DNA of 64,000 nucleotides from Psychrobacillus psychrodurans. Lineage in GTDB: Bacteria > Bacillota > Bacilli > Bacillales_A > Planococcaceae. Position 1 is the first letter of the stretch. The number at the start of each line of letters is the position of its first letter. The DNA lies in contig FOUN01000005.1 in NCBI GenBank assembly GCA_900114885.1, positions 62,001 to 126,000 of the forward strand, read 5' to 3'. The translations under genes and the position numbers were made by a program. The notes below the pieces were generated by a model. That model was not told the origin of the DNA and did not search any database. It saw nothing but the letters and a program-made list of their open reading frames with translations. Positions 18,873 through 27,479 of the stretch are shown here, one piece after another.

Positions 18873-18975
18873 TCACCCTCAAATATGTTCAATGATTCAT
18901 AAAATTCAGTCGCAAACTATAACTTTGGCCTCATTCATTTTGTAGTAGCATAATGTATCAACTCTCCTAAAATTA

Positions 18976-19258
18976 CTATGCTCCCAATGAAGTCCTACGC
19001 CCGCAATTTCACTCTATGCACCCTGGCAAAGTTCTTATCCGCCCTAAACATAACTCTATAAGCCCGCTCAAAAGTCCTACGCCCAAAATTTTGCACTATG
19101 CGCTCGGGCACAGTGCATATCCGCCCTAGAAACAGCTCTATAAGCCCGAGCCGAAGTCCTACGCCCGCAATTTCACTTCATGCGCCCAGACACAGTGCGT
19201 GTCCGCCCGTGACACACCTCTATAAGCACGGGCGGAAGTCTTATACTCGCAATATCAG
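18976..19258 (-). repeat. Phased word array with 82-nt super-repeat
   Basis: On the plus strand the words CTAYGCNCCC, TCCTACGCCC, TTATCCGCCC and CTATAAGCCC follow each other about every 20.5 bases. TCCTACGCCC (last copy TCTTATACTC) starts at 18993, 19075, 19157 and 19239, exactly 82 bases apart, so four sub-words form a higher-order unit. On the minus strand, the sense of the upstream gene ending at 19300, the core reads GGGC, like the TTATGGGCTAT arrays. No gene seen. Confidence 0.85.
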
Positions 19259-19264
19259 TGACAC

Positions 19265-19300
19265 AAAAAAACATCCACGCTTTACTAAAACGTAGATGTT
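19265..19300 (-). terminator. Terminator of the 96-aa protein gene
   Basis: AACATCTACG pairs with CGTGGATGTT on the minus strand, followed by seven T. The stem starts at the stop codon. Confidence 0.8.
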
Positions 19301-19590
19301 CACGAGTGTTCAGTTTTCAGTGACTTAAAGCCTTGTATAAAGCTAGTTGGATTTTCTTGAATTTGGAATGGAAAAACACCTTGATTTGTGTGAAGGTATA
19401 ATAAGCCGCCTCCAAATGAGAATGGCTTATGAGATACATCATGTACATGCTGTAATTTAAACTTATGTCGATCAGATACGAACCCCTCCATTGATAAATG
19501 AAGTTCGAATTGTTTTTCAACCTGTTTCATTTGATAGTAGAAATCTATTTGTCGTTCAATTTCAATATATCCTATGAGATATTTACTCAT
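19300..19590 (-). CDS. Uncharacterised 96-aa soluble protein, bPH-like pattern
   Basis: Residues HDVSHKPFSFGGGLLYLHTNQGVFPFQIQENPTSFIQGFKSL at the C-terminal half give the run of beta strands and final helix seen in small bacterial PH-like domains. This is pattern-level only. The N-terminus (YIEIERQIDFYYQMKQVEKQFELHL) is mixed beta/helical. No signal peptide or membrane helix. AGGAGGTG precedes the ATG at 19590 by six bases; a GTG nine bases earlier is part of that site. Monocistronic, with its own terminator. Confidence 0.65.
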   Translation of the reverse strand: MSKYLIGYIEIERQIDFYYQMKQVEKQFELHLSMEGFVSDRHKFKLQHVHDVSHKPFSFGGGLLYLHTNQGVFPFQIQENPTSFIQGFKSLKTEHS

Positions 19591-19656
19591 TTGTTGCACC
19601 TCCTATACCTCAACTATTTTAGCATGATTGGAGTGAGAAAATACATTATGACAACT

Positions 19657-20565
19657 TTAAATCAGCTTCACAAATTCTGCCGTTTGACTTTCTAATTTTA
19701 TTGCTGCTGATGAGATGTCTTTGAATTCCTCCAAAGCAGAACGTATTTCTTCCTGGCTTTTTTCTATACTAGTCTGAGAATTACTATTACTAGTCGTTAC
19801 TTTCTCTACTTGCTTCGCTATTCCTTCGATGTTTTCACGTACTTCTACGATTGAGTTCTCTACTCTTCCCGCTAATTTACGTACTTCCTGGGCAACAACA
19901 TTAAACCCACGTCCATGCTCTCCTGCCCGTGCTGCTTCTATAGCCGCGTTCAGTGCAAGTAAATTCGTTTGAGCCGCGATTTCTCGAATTGTTTGGACGA
20001 TTCCTCGAATCGAATCTGCTTGTACTTGTAAGCTTTGCAAAGTATCTGTATTTTCTTTTGAACCAATTGCAATTTCATCAATTCGCTGCAATAATTCCTC
20101 ACTTCTAGTTGTTCCAACCTCTGCGCGAGTACTTAATTCCATGGACATTTCTTTCAATTCTTCAGTCACGCTCATTAATATTTCATGACGTTCCGTTACA
20201 TTTGTTGCAACTTTAGTAACTCCGAGCACCTTTCCAGCAGAGCCGAATATCGGCATATAAGTCGCTTCTAACATAACACTATTACCTTGTTTTGTTTTAC
20301 GCTCCACCTTATCTTGAAAGTTTTTCCCACCAAATAAATCCTTCCAAAACTTTTCATATTCTGGACTATTTGCGAAAGCTGGAAAACATAAATCTCTATG
20401 CTGTTTCCCCATTAACTCACTTGCAGTATAGCCGATTTCTTTTGCAAAATTTTCATTAACGTAAGCTACACGGCGATCTAAATCAAATCGAATAATAGCT
20501 AAATTCTTTTCTAAAGCCTCAACCACAGTCATATCGTTTACTTCTTCTACTTGTGAATAATTCAC
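19657..20565 (-). CDS. Soluble PAS-containing chemoreceptor (YfmS-like)
   Basis: A 302-residue cytoplasmic signalling protein with no membrane segment. Residues about 12-125 are a PAS domain ([36 protein letters not shown], and a PAC end [12 protein letters not shown]). Residues about 130-300 form a methyl-accepting coiled coil whose hairpin tip [24 protein letters not shown] is the CheA/CheW contact, but shortened. This is the build of YfmS-type soluble receptors that tune the flagellar motor. Start is a GTG with a G-rich upstream run; an internal ATG 12 codons later is possible. Close behind the oxidase gene. Confidence 0.85.
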   Translation of the reverse strand: MNYSQVEEVNDMTVVEALEKNLAIIRFDLDRRVAYVNENFAKEIGYTASELMGKQHRDLCFPAFANSPEYEKFWKDLFGGKNFQDKVERKTKQGNSVMLEATYMPIFGSAGKVLGVTKVATNVTERHEILMSVTEELKEMSMELSTRAEVGTTRSEELLQRIDEIAIGSKENTDTLQSLQVQADSIRGIVQTIREIAAQTNLLALNAAIEAARAGEHGRGFNVVAQEVRKLAGRVENSIVEVRENIEGIAKQVEKVTTSNSNSQTSIEKSQEEIRSALEEFKDISSAAIKLESQTAEFVKLI

Positions 20566-20588
20566 AATCCCATCCCCCGTATCTATCT

Positions 20589-21677
20589 TTATATTGGTGC
20601 ATAATCAGTTAGATCTAAAACTGTTTCTTCCCCTAAGATTAATCTAGCTAACTCAGCACCAACAAAAGGTCCTGCTGTTAAACCTGATGCCCCTAATCCG
20701 TTGGAGAAATAAATGGACTCATAGCCAGGTAACTTTCCAATTACCGGAAGAAAGTCTGGTGTATATGGTCTAAACCCCACTCGTACCTCTGCAATAGAAG
20801 CACTATTAAGTGAACTAGCGATACTTACAGCACTCTTGAGAAGCTCTTTCTTACCTGCTTCTGTCACATTGGCATCATAACCAGTGTTTTCTTCGTATGT
20901 AGATCCAGCCACAACCTTGCCATTATCAAAGGTCAATAAATACTGATTTGTTGGTGGCAAGACAACCGGCCATTCTCCAGTATACAAATTATTCACTTGA
21001 AAATGCATGATTTGTGCTTTTTGAAAACTAACTTTCATATTAACACCAAGCTCCTGAGGTATCTCATTGCCCCATGCACCTGCAGTTAAAACGATGGCAT
21101 CAGCTTCCATTTGTTGACCATCCACTATTAAAATACCATTCGAAATCGAAGCATTGCCATAAATTACTTCCGCCCCTAGTTTTTTGGCAGCACTTATCAA
21201 TGCATCACGCATTGCACCGCCATCCACTCGTGCAGCACCTTCTACATATAAAGAAGTGAAGTCTTCTGAAATTAGAGGAAAATGCTCTTTAGTTTCTTCT
21301 GGTGATAATATTTTCAGTTCACCAATTTCAGCCGCATCTACTCTTTTTTCCAACGCACGCTCTAGCATTTTCTGTAATTTTTTCGGATCATTTTGAAGAG
21401 CAATGGCCCCCACCTTTTTATAACCTGTAGAAGTCTCTCCTAGAGCTTCTAATTCCTCTACAAGTTGTTTATAGTAGTACGCTCCATTTTTTACTAATGT
21501 GTACCATTTTTTATTTCTTCGTTGAGAGATCCATGGGCAAATTATCCCCGCAGCTGCAGCTGATGCCTGGCCCATATCCTGGCGATCTACTAGCGTAACT
21601 CTCACATTTCGTTTTGCAAGATGGTACGCAGTCGACGCCCCTAGAATCCCGCCACCTATTACGATATAAGAGGACAT
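20589..21677 (-). CDS. FAD-dependent amino acid oxidase/dehydrogenase, DAO family
   Basis: A 362-residue flavoenzyme. The N-terminal dinucleotide motif is [37 protein letters not shown] near 160 and a C-terminal [18 protein letters not shown] and [20 protein letters not shown] complete the DAO fold, as in glycine oxidase and D-amino acid dehydrogenases (Bacillus YurR type). It oxidises the amine of a small amino acid. It follows the S66 peptidase gene by a few bases, so a role with D-amino-acid-containing peptides is a reasonable guess. Confidence 0.85.
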   Translation of the reverse strand: MSSYIVIGGGILGASTAYHLAKRNVRVTLVDRQDMGQASAAAAGIICPWISQRRNKKWYTLVKNGAYYYKQLVEELEALGETSTGYKKVGAIALQNDPKKLQKMLERALEKRVDAAEIGELKILSPEETKEHFPLISEDFTSLYVEGAARVDGGAMRDALISAAKKLGAEVIYGNASISNGILIVDGQQMEADAIVLTAGAWGNEIPQELGVNMKVSFQKAQIMHFQVNNLYTGEWPVVLPPTNQYLLTFDNGKVVAGSTYEENTGYDANVTEAGKKELLKSAVSIASSLNSASIAEVRVGFRPYTPDFLPVIGKLPGYESIYFSNGLGASGLTAGPFVGAELARLILGEETVLDLTDYAPI

Positions 21678-21680
21678 TGT

Positions 21681-22712
21681 TTACTCCACTCCACTTTCTA
21701 GAATAGAGAACGTTATATTTTCACAATTAATCTCCGCCTTTGCCCCATATGGCAGCACAAATTTAGGTTCCGTATGTCCAAAGTTCAAGTTATATAAAAT
21801 TGGTAGATTATCTAAGGAAAGCTCTTTCATGATTAAACGAATGGAATCCTTGTATTCCTCGTAGTACTTCTCATTTTGAGGCTTACCAAAAATTATTCCT
21901 TTCGCTTGCTGAAGAATTCCCTGCGTGCCATAATTGCGTAGCCAATACTCTAAATTTCCAGGTGTTGGAAGCTCTTCAGACGTTTCAAAAAATAAAATAC
22001 TATCTTTCCAATATTCTTCTGCCGGCCAAAGCGATGTACCTTTAGCAAATTCTAAAACTTCGATACAACCCCCGATTAATCTGCCTTGTACTACTCCTGA
22101 ACCTTGTAATAATTCATAGCCATTATTTGGATTCATTTGACGTTTTTTATCTTTATTTTCAACAATCCATTCTAATCTTTGACTTGTCCATTCTGTTGCA
22201 GGTTTCACTTCACCTATTGGACCACTCAAGAACAAAGTCTTCTTCAAAGCCTCTACCGTATATTCATGCATTTCTACATTTTCTGCGAAATCCATTAATA
22301 TAGCTGGTCCATAAAAGGAGGATATTCCTGCTTTATGACAGAATAGATGCGTTACAGTGGAGTCCGAATAGCCTATAAATACTTTTGGATTATCTCGAAT
22401 TACATCAAAATCAATATATGGTAATAATCGAATACTTTCGCTACCACCAATATTAGAAAATATACCTTTAATGGAAGGATCCTTAAATGCATTCATTAGA
22501 TCCTCTGCACGAGCCTGTGGGTTTTCGTATAAATAGTCTCCACCCTTTAAGCTATTTGGCATCGCTATAACTTCCAATCCAAAAACGTCGCGTAATCTTC
22601 CTATTCCCTGTTCATATCTCCAACGAAGATCTGGTTCCCCAGCTCCTCCCCATGACAAACTAATCGTCGCCACCTTGTCTCCAGCTTTTAGCATTTTTGG
22701 TTTTTTAAGCAT
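21681..22712 (-). CDS. S66-family carboxypeptidase (LD-carboxypeptidase/MccF-like)
   Basis: A 343-residue protein of peptidase family S66. The nucleophile elbow GYSDSTVTHLF is near residue 112 (Ser), the Glu is in GGCIEVLEFAKG near 215, and the His in NFGHTEPKFVLPYGAKAEI near 305, giving the Ser-Glu-His triad. S66 enzymes trim D-alanine from murein peptides or cleave microcin C-type conjugates; the length and YWKDSILFFETSEE block lean to the MccF branch. First gene of a run with the DAO oxidase (3-base gap) and the PAS receptor. Confidence 0.87.
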   Translation of the reverse strand: MLKKPKMLKAGDKVATISLSWGGAGEPDLRWRYEQGIGRLRDVFGLEVIAMPNSLKGGDYLYENPQARAEDLMNAFKDPSIKGIFSNIGGSESIRLLPYIDFDVIRDNPKVFIGYSDSTVTHLFCHKAGISSFYGPAILMDFAENVEMHEYTVEALKKTLFLSGPIGEVKPATEWTSQRLEWIVENKDKKRQMNPNNGYELLQGSGVVQGRLIGGCIEVLEFAKGTSLWPAEEYWKDSILFFETSEELPTPGNLEYWLRNYGTQGILQQAKGIIFGKPQNEKYYEEYKDSIRLIMKELSLDNLPILYNLNFGHTEPKFVLPYGAKAEINCENITFSILESGVE

Positions 22713-22831
22713 GACAAATCCCCCTTTTTATTCATTATAAAGCAATCTGTCCACAATGAATGTCTAATTTGAAAAATTTTGGGTATAAAAACAATATACA
22801 TAAAACTGTAATGGAAGAGGAAGTGTGTTAG

Positions 22832-23680
22832 ATGAAATGGAGAGGTAGAGCTGGTAGTTCTAATGTAGAAGACCGCAGGGGTATGAGTGGTGGAAAAGCT
22901 ATTGCCGGAGTCGGCGGAGGCTTGGGTTTAATCATTGTTATCATCATTTCCTTACTTGGCGAAAACCCTGATGATTTGATTGGAAATCTTGGTACAACAG
23001 ATCAATCAAGCAATGTTCCGTATGAGGAAACTGAACAAGAAAAAGAACTATCCGAATTCGTTTCTGTTGTACTAGCTGATACTGAAAAGGTTTGGACTAA
23101 AATATTCCAAGAAAATGGAATGGAATACATAGAGCCGACTTTAGTGTTATATACAGATAGTGTCGATTCTGCATGTGGAGCAGCTGGTGCATCAGTTGGA
23201 CCTTTTTATTGTCCAGGTGATCAAAAATTATATATCGACCTAAGCTTCTATCAGGAACTACAAACGAAGTTCAATGCTCCTGGCGATTTTGCAATGGCTT
23301 ATGTTATTGCACATGAAGTTGGCCACCATGTTCAAACTTTACTTGGGACAACTGAACAAGTTATGCCTCTTCGACAGAAGCTAAGTGAAGAAGAATTCAA
23401 TAAGTACCTTGTCCGCTTTGAGCTTCAAGCAGATTATTTCTCCGGAGTATGGGCGAAGCATGCCCAAGGAATGGGCTATCTGGAAGAAGGAGATTTAGAT
23501 GAAGCATTGACCGCTGCAAGTGCTGTTGGTGATGACACACTTCAAAAACAAGCTATGGGCTATGTTGTTCCAGAAAGTTTCACACATGGGACCTCTGAAC
23601 AACGTAAAGGTTGGTTTTATAAAGGTTATGAAAAAGGAACAATTCAAGGTGGGGACACGTTTAATAGTAAAACTCCATAA
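22832..23680 (+). CDS. ypfJ: YpfJ-type neutral zinc metallopeptidase
   Basis: A 282-residue protein of the YpfJ/zinc_metallopeptidase family. A short basic N-terminus with MKWRGRAGSSNVEDRRG is followed by a single membrane helix (about 30-50) and an extracytoplasmic domain containing the zinc motif AHEVGHHVQ near 170 and the third-ligand region ELQADYFSGVWAKHA near 203. The DSACGAAGASVGPFYCPGD stretch is a family hallmark. Substrate unknown. Monocistronic, divergent from the S66 gene. Confidence 0.88.
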   Translation: MKWRGRAGSSNVEDRRGMSGGKAIAGVGGGLGLIIVIIISLLGENPDDLIGNLGTTDQSSNVPYEETEQEKELSEFVSVVLADTEKVWTKIFQENGMEYIEPTLVLYTDSVDSACGAAGASVGPFYCPGDQKLYIDLSFYQELQTKFNAPGDFAMAYVIAHEVGHHVQTLLGTTEQVMPLRQKLSEEEFNKYLVRFELQADYFSGVWAKHAQGMGYLEEGDLDEALTAASAVGDDTLQKQAMGYVVPESFTHGTSEQRKGWFYKGYEKGTIQGGDTFNSKTP

Positions 23681-23732
23681 CGTATTTTCTCGCTGCCCCC
23701 TATGCTATAATAAGATAAAAGTGAAAATTCCA

Positions 23733-23776
23733 TCAGTTCGGGTTTTTTAATGACCGAACCGTTCGGGCTTTTACAT
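23733..23776 (+). terminator. Hairpin pair between ypfJ and dapF (terminator or attenuator)
   Basis: GTTCGG (23736-23741) can pair with CCGAAC (23754-23759). The same CCGAA can instead pair with TTCGG (23762-23766), which is followed by GCTTTTAC. The two hairpins exclude each other. It may end ypfJ transcription or attenuate read-through into dapF. Confidence 0.5.
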
Positions 23777-23822
23777 ATGCGGGCAAATAAGAAGATTGCG
23801 CCAAAAAGGAGTTACGCTGAAG

Positions 23823-24665
23823 ATGAAAATACCTTTTACTAAGATGCATGGCTGCGGAAATGATTATATTTATATTAACTGTTTTGAGCATACTATCGAT
23901 GACCCTAATACACTAAGCCAGCATATATCTGACCGCCATTTTGGAATTGGTGGGGATGGGATAGTATTAATATGTCCATCCGATATTGCAGATGCAAAGA
24001 TGCGAATGTTTAACATAGATGGCAGTGAAGGGAAAATGTGTGGAAATGCTATCCGCTGCGTTGCTAAATACGTGTACGATAATAATATCGCTACAAAAGA
24101 AGTGTTAACAATTGATACCCTTAGTGGCGTTAAAACGATTGAGCTCTATATCGAAAATGGCAAAATGAATTCTGCCAAAGTAGACATGGGCAAAGCCATT
24201 TTAGAACCTGCACTTATACCCGTCCAATCAAAGGAAACAAATCCGTTAATAAACTTCCCCCTTCAAGTGGAAGACAAAACATATCACATCACAACAGTGT
24301 CTATGGGCAATCCTCACTGTGTTATTTTTGTGGAAGATCCAATGTTGGTAGACTTACCATTAATTGGTCCAAAATTTGAGCAACACTCATTTTTCCCGGA
24401 AAGTGTAAATACAGAGTTTATTTCTGTAGAGAATCGTAAGACTATTCATATGCGCGTATGGGAGCGCGGTAGTGGAGAAACGCTTGCCTGCGGAACTGGG
24501 GCATGCGCTGCAGTCGTTGCGGCAGTTTTAAATGGTAACTGCGACAAAGATTCCGATATTACCGTAAAATTACTAGGCGGGGAACTTATCATACGCTATA
24601 CCGATGAAGGTGTATATATGACAGGTCCTGCAGTAAGTGTCTTCGATGGTGAGATTGATGTGTAG
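23823..24665 (+). CDS. dapF: Diaminopimelate epimerase
   Basis: A 280-residue enzyme interconverting LL- and meso-diaminopimelate for lysine and murein synthesis. The two catalytic cysteines are visible in MCGNAIRCVAKY near residue 74 and ETLACGTGACAAV near 218; the N-terminal KMHGCGNDYI and GDGIVLI blocks are typical. I start at the ATG at 23823 (AGGAG eleven bases before); in-frame codons upstream lack family similarity. Confidence 0.95.
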   Translation: MKIPFTKMHGCGNDYIYINCFEHTIDDPNTLSQHISDRHFGIGGDGIVLICPSDIADAKMRMFNIDGSEGKMCGNAIRCVAKYVYDNNIATKEVLTIDTLSGVKTIELYIENGKMNSAKVDMGKAILEPALIPVQSKETNPLINFPLQVEDKTYHITTVSMGNPHCVIFVEDPMLVDLPLIGPKFEQHSFFPESVNTEFISVENRKTIHMRVWERGSGETLACGTGACAAVVAAVLNGNCDKDSDITVKLLGGELIIRYTDEGVYMTGPAVSVFDGEIDV

Positions 24666-24683
24666 TATTAAGATGATAGAGTG

Positions 24684-24720
24684 AGAGCCTTTCTAGCGAA
24701 AACTAGTGAGGCTCTTTTTA
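24684..24720 (+). terminator. Terminator of dapF
   Basis: AGAGCCT (24684-24690) pairs with AGGCTCT (24709-24715), with inner CTAG pairing, then TTTTTA. Confidence 0.9.
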
Positions 24721-24734
24721 ATGTTATATAAGTG

Positions 24735-24881
24735 TGTGGGATGAGTTAAGGGCTATGTCGTTTATTTTATGGGCTATTAGTGAGCGGTTATGGGCTAAAT
24801 TTAGAAACTAATGGGCTATCTTTCAATTTATCGGTTAATAGAGTGGAGTTATGGGCTATATTGAAAAGTTTATGGGCTATA
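24735..24881 (+). repeat. 21-nt phased word array (TTATGGGCTAT) after dapF
   Basis: Seven units of TTATGGGCTAT or close variants start at 24746, 24767, 24788, 24809, 24828, 24849 and 24870 (steps 21, 21, 21, 19, 21, 21), possibly with a degenerate unit GTGTGGGATGAG before them. The word is kept while the roughly 10-base spacers differ. It reads in the sense direction of dapF and starts just after its terminator. No ORF of note. Confidence 0.88.
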
Positions 24882-24969
24882 ATTTTTAATTACATTGGTA
24901 TAAATCGTCAATCTCTTTAATAGACTATAATCTACTAATGTTAATTTAGGTTTGTAAAATTATTAAGAT

Positions 24970-25009
24970 TTGTAATGACATTGCCAAGTTGTCGTAATAT
25001 TCTCGTAAC
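24970..25009 (+). promoter_or_regulatory. Candidate WalR (YycF)-like direct repeats upstream of the LysM-3D gene
   Basis: CGTAAT-N5-CGTAAC at 24993-25009 has the spacing of the WalR box TGTWAH-N5-TGTWAH with one mismatch per half. TTGTAAT at 24970-24976 is another half site. Wall-hydrolase genes with LysM-3D build are WalR targets in Bacillus, hence the suggestion; this is inference. Confidence 0.35.
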
Positions 25010-25058
25010 AAAGTATTGGTAAGATGTGCTTAGACTGAAAAAGCAAGGGGTAGAGTAT

Positions 25059-25625
25059 TTGAGAAGAATTCTTTGGACACTCATCATCACATTTGCACTA
25101 TTGGTTAGCGGGACAAGCACAAGCCTAGCCGCATCTTCAACATACACTGTACAAAAAGGAGATACTTTGTATAAAATTGCTAAAACACACAAAGTGTCTG
25201 TATCAACTTTAAAGTCTTGGAATAATCTAAAATCAGATACGATCAAACTCAATCAAAGCTTAAAAATTTCTTCAAAAGCGGCTACTGCTGCGAAGAAAAA
25301 GAAAACTCCCTCTAGAACAACAGAGGATAAAGTAGTTAAAGAGATTGTTGTCTCTGCAAGTGCATTCACAGCAACTTGTAACGGATGCTCTGGTGTCACT
25401 AGCACAGGTATTAACCTAAAACGCAATCCAGATGTAAAAGTCATCGCAGTAGATCCAAAAGTAATTCCACTTGGCACCAAAGTTTATGTCGAAGGTTATG
25501 GATACGCAGTAGCTGGAGATACAGGTAGTGCTATCAAAGGGAATAAAATAGATGTATTTTTTTCATCGAAAAGCGAAGCCTATAAATGGGGTCGTAAAAG
25601 TGTCAAAGTTAAAATCTTAGAATAA
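25059..25625 (+). CDS. Secreted LysM-3D domain protein (YocH-like wall hydrolase)
   Basis: A 188-residue exported protein with a signal peptide over about residues 1-27 (RRILWTLIITF...SLAA), one LysM repeat at about 28-72 (YTVQKGDTLYKIAKTHKVSV), a Lys-rich linker, and a C-terminal 3D domain (TSTGINLKRNPDVKVIAVDP, then VAGDTGSAIKGNKIDVFF with the three Asp). Such proteins cut or remodel peptidoglycan; 3D domains resemble MltA-type lytic enzymes. TTG at 25059 is used because AAGGGG ends nine bases upstream. Confidence 0.87.
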   Translation: MRRILWTLIITFALLVSGTSTSLAASSTYTVQKGDTLYKIAKTHKVSVSTLKSWNNLKSDTIKLNQSLKISSKAATAAKKKKTPSRTTEDKVVKEIVVSASAFTATCNGCSGVTSTGINLKRNPDVKVIAVDPKVIPLGTKVYVEGYGYAVAGDTGSAIKGNKIDVFFSSKSEAYKWGRKSVKVKILE

Positions 25626-25669
25626 TAGAAACGTGCAAGCATCGACTTGTGCTGGAGTTAGATATAGAT

Positions 25670-25705
25670 AAAACCAACTTTCTTAACTAGAAAGTTGGTT
25701 TTTTA
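25670..25705. terminator. Bidirectional terminator between LysM-3D and Nudix genes
   Basis: A perfect 11-bp stem AACCAACTTTC/GAAAGTTGGTT with TTTTTT on the plus side. Its right arm codes for the last residues of the minus-strand Nudix protein. Confidence 0.9.
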
Positions 25706-26324
25706 ATGTAAAAGATATCATTTCTTCGCATATTACTTCATAGTAGGATTGTTCATGTGGTACAAAGCTCTCTTTATCAACCATTTGATGAATTGGTCTT
25801 CTTGTTCCATCTTCCTCTACCTCGAAACCGATTATCTCTATTTCCTCTATTTCACTCTGCCATAAACTCACAAATTGAGTTATTTCCACTCTTACTACGC
25901 CAGACACTTCCTCAACCTGTAGCGTAAATTGTTCCCAATCCAATGCGCAGTCGTATAAAAATACATGGGCTAATTCATTATCTATTAAATCATCCGTCGT
26001 AACAGAGTATTTTATAACACCAAGTGAATACAATTCCTCAAAAAGGATATCAATTCCAAGCTCCTCTTTTACCTCGCGTATCCCATCAAAAACTGTTTCA
26101 CTTTCCAATAAATGACCCGCGGCAGTAATATCCAACAATCCCGGATAATCCTTCTTCAAGTTGCTGCGTAATTGTAAGTAAACATATTGTTTTCCTTCAT
26201 GACTACCAATGAACCAGCATTGAAATGTTTCATGCCATAATCCAAGACGATGAATTTCCTCTCGGGTATCTACACCTATTTGCTGATGCTGCTCGTCAAA
26301 TACTTTTAGTAGCTCCTGCTCCAT
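25683..26324 (-). CDS. Nudix hydrolase, IPP-isomerase-like (YfcD type)
   Basis: A 213-residue protein. The N-terminal ELLKVFDEQHQQIGVDTREEIHRLGLWHETFQCWF pattern and the Nudix box beginning GHLLESETV and ending REVKEELGI are those of the YfcD/IDI-like subgroup, which acts on diphosphate compounds of uncertain identity. The C-terminal part (about 140-213) is helical. The final codons lie inside a terminator stem, which constrains the C-terminus at the DNA level. Likely co-transcribed with nothing else. Confidence 0.83.
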   Translation of the reverse strand: MEQELLKVFDEQHQQIGVDTREEIHRLGLWHETFQCWFIGSHEGKQYVYLQLRSNLKKDYPGLLDITAAGHLLESETVFDGIREVKEELGIDILFEELYSLGVIKYSVTTDDLIDNELAHVFLYDCALDWEQFTLQVEEVSGVVRVEITQFVSLWQSEIEEIEIIGFEVEEDGTRRPIHQMVDKESFVPHEQSYYEVICEEMISFTLKNQLSS

Positions 26325-26339
26325 ATAATCCCTCTTAAT

Positions 26340-26981
26340 TTATTTATTTTCAATTAGCTCTACAAATTTATTTAATTTGTCCAAGGAAATGATGTTCTCA
26401 TTACATTTTTGACTATCTTGGCAAATATAATTTCCTCGCGTTATAAATGCATCCTGAGTCATGCCCTTGACCGAAGAAGTAAACATTCCAATTTCTTCAG
26501 TTCGATTACATAATGCACAAATCCCTTTTTTATTGGAGTTTTTATAACCCCCAGAAATTCCTACTAATTTATTTTTGTATTCAATAACAAGAAATTTTTT
26601 ATTGGACCCTTTATCCAACCAGCCTAAATAAGATAATTCTTTAAAGTCTATATTCTCTAATGAAGGAATTTTGAGTTTCTTCGCTTTCGGAAAAATCTTT
26701 TTGATAGCAGTCTCGCTTATCTCTTTAAAGGGGATAACATAAGGCTTTAGGGTTTCTAGAAAACTTTCTGCTTCTAATTTTTCTTTTATTTCTACAATTG
26801 CTTTCAATAGGTTTTTTTGAGCTTCTGTAGATTCCTCAAATAGCCCAAGTACTTTCTCTAATGACAGTGCTCTTAGGGCATTTAATACTCCGCGATCATT
26901 TACTGTTGCATGTCCATTTACCAATGCCTGTGTCTGTTTTTTGATAAAGTTGTATTGATCACTTCTAATGAAAGGATTCAT
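26340..26981 (-). CDS. FusB/FusC-family EF-G-binding protein
   Basis: A 213-residue two-part protein: a helical N-terminal domain (about 1-100, MNPFIRSDQYNFIKKQTQAL) and a C-terminal treble-clef zinc domain with Cys155, Cys158, Cys187 and Cys193 (ICALCNR ... YICQDSQKCN). FusB-type proteins bind elongation factor G, help it leave the ribosome and rescue it from fusidic acid; chromosomal homologues are common in Bacillales and need not confer clinical resistance. The ATG at 26981 follows GGAGAGG; an upstream GTG/ATG extension is less likely. The Nudix gene lies 15 bases downstream. Confidence 0.85.
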   Translation of the reverse strand: MNPFIRSDQYNFIKKQTQALVNGHATVNDRGVLNALRALSLEKVLGLFEESTEAQKNLLKAIVEIKEKLEAESFLETLKPYVIPFKEISETAIKKIFPKAKKLKIPSLENIDFKELSYLGWLDKGSNKKFLVIEYKNKLVGISGGYKNSNKKGICALCNRTEEIGMFTSSVKGMTQDAFITRGNYICQDSQKCNENIISLDKLNKFVELIENK

Positions 26982-27086
26982 ATTTACCTCTCCATTCACA
27001 ATTATTTTCGTTAGTCCAATTGTATCGAATAATAATTGATTAATAAACGGATAAGATGATTAGTAATTGTTTTCACCATATGAATA

Positions 27087-27122
27087 CAAAAAAACTGATA
27101 GCCCCTAAAGGAGCTACCAGTA
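27087..27122 (-). terminator. Terminator of the CD3324-type gene
   Basis: ACTGGTAGCTCC pairs with GGGGCTATCAGT (G-T pairs allowed), followed by seven or eight T on the minus strand. Confidence 0.85.
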
Positions 27123-27129
27123 TATACTT

Positions 27130-27393
27130 TTACTTTGTATAGACAATTTTCTTAACAGTTTCGACCGAAAGATAATACTCATTTGCAAGCTGTCCCATAG
27201 AAACACCATTTCTATACGCTTTCTTTAAAGAATTATTTCGCTCATCAATACGTTTCCTTTCACCTGAAACTGTTCCCCATTGTTTATAAGTTTTTCCCGG
27301 TTTAGGAATATAAATTGTTTCCCCTTGAATATACTTTTGAATTTCCTTCACTAGCTCCTCAGGTAAAACGGAAGTTGCCTTGATATATGTCAT
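27130..27393 (-). CDS. CD3324-family HTH protein
   Basis: An 87-residue small protein. The N-terminal MTYIKATSVLPEELVKEIQ and GETIYIPKPGK resemble the CD3324 family of Firmicutes. The C-terminal RNGVSMGQLANEYYLSVETVKKIVY is a helix-turn-helix of the resolvase/Mor type, so DNA binding is likely. No partner enzyme is adjacent. AAGGAG lies about ten bases before the ATG. An open frame for a 25-aa peptide lies just upstream on the same strand. Confidence 0.75.
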   Translation of the reverse strand: MTYIKATSVLPEELVKEIQKYIQGETIYIPKPGKTYKQWGTVSGERKRIDERNNSLKKAYRNGVSMGQLANEYYLSVETVKKIVYTK

Positions 27394-27479
27394 TTTACGC
27401 TCGCTCCTTATTTTTAACTATTTAAATAAGGTGCAAAGCCAACATTATGAAATGGCGATATAATTTAATTTATAGCTTC

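Noticed and set aside
24735-24881. In-frame heptapeptide-coding repeat (21 nt = 7 codons)
   Set aside because: All frames contain stops inside or between units, so translation as a repeat protein is not supported.
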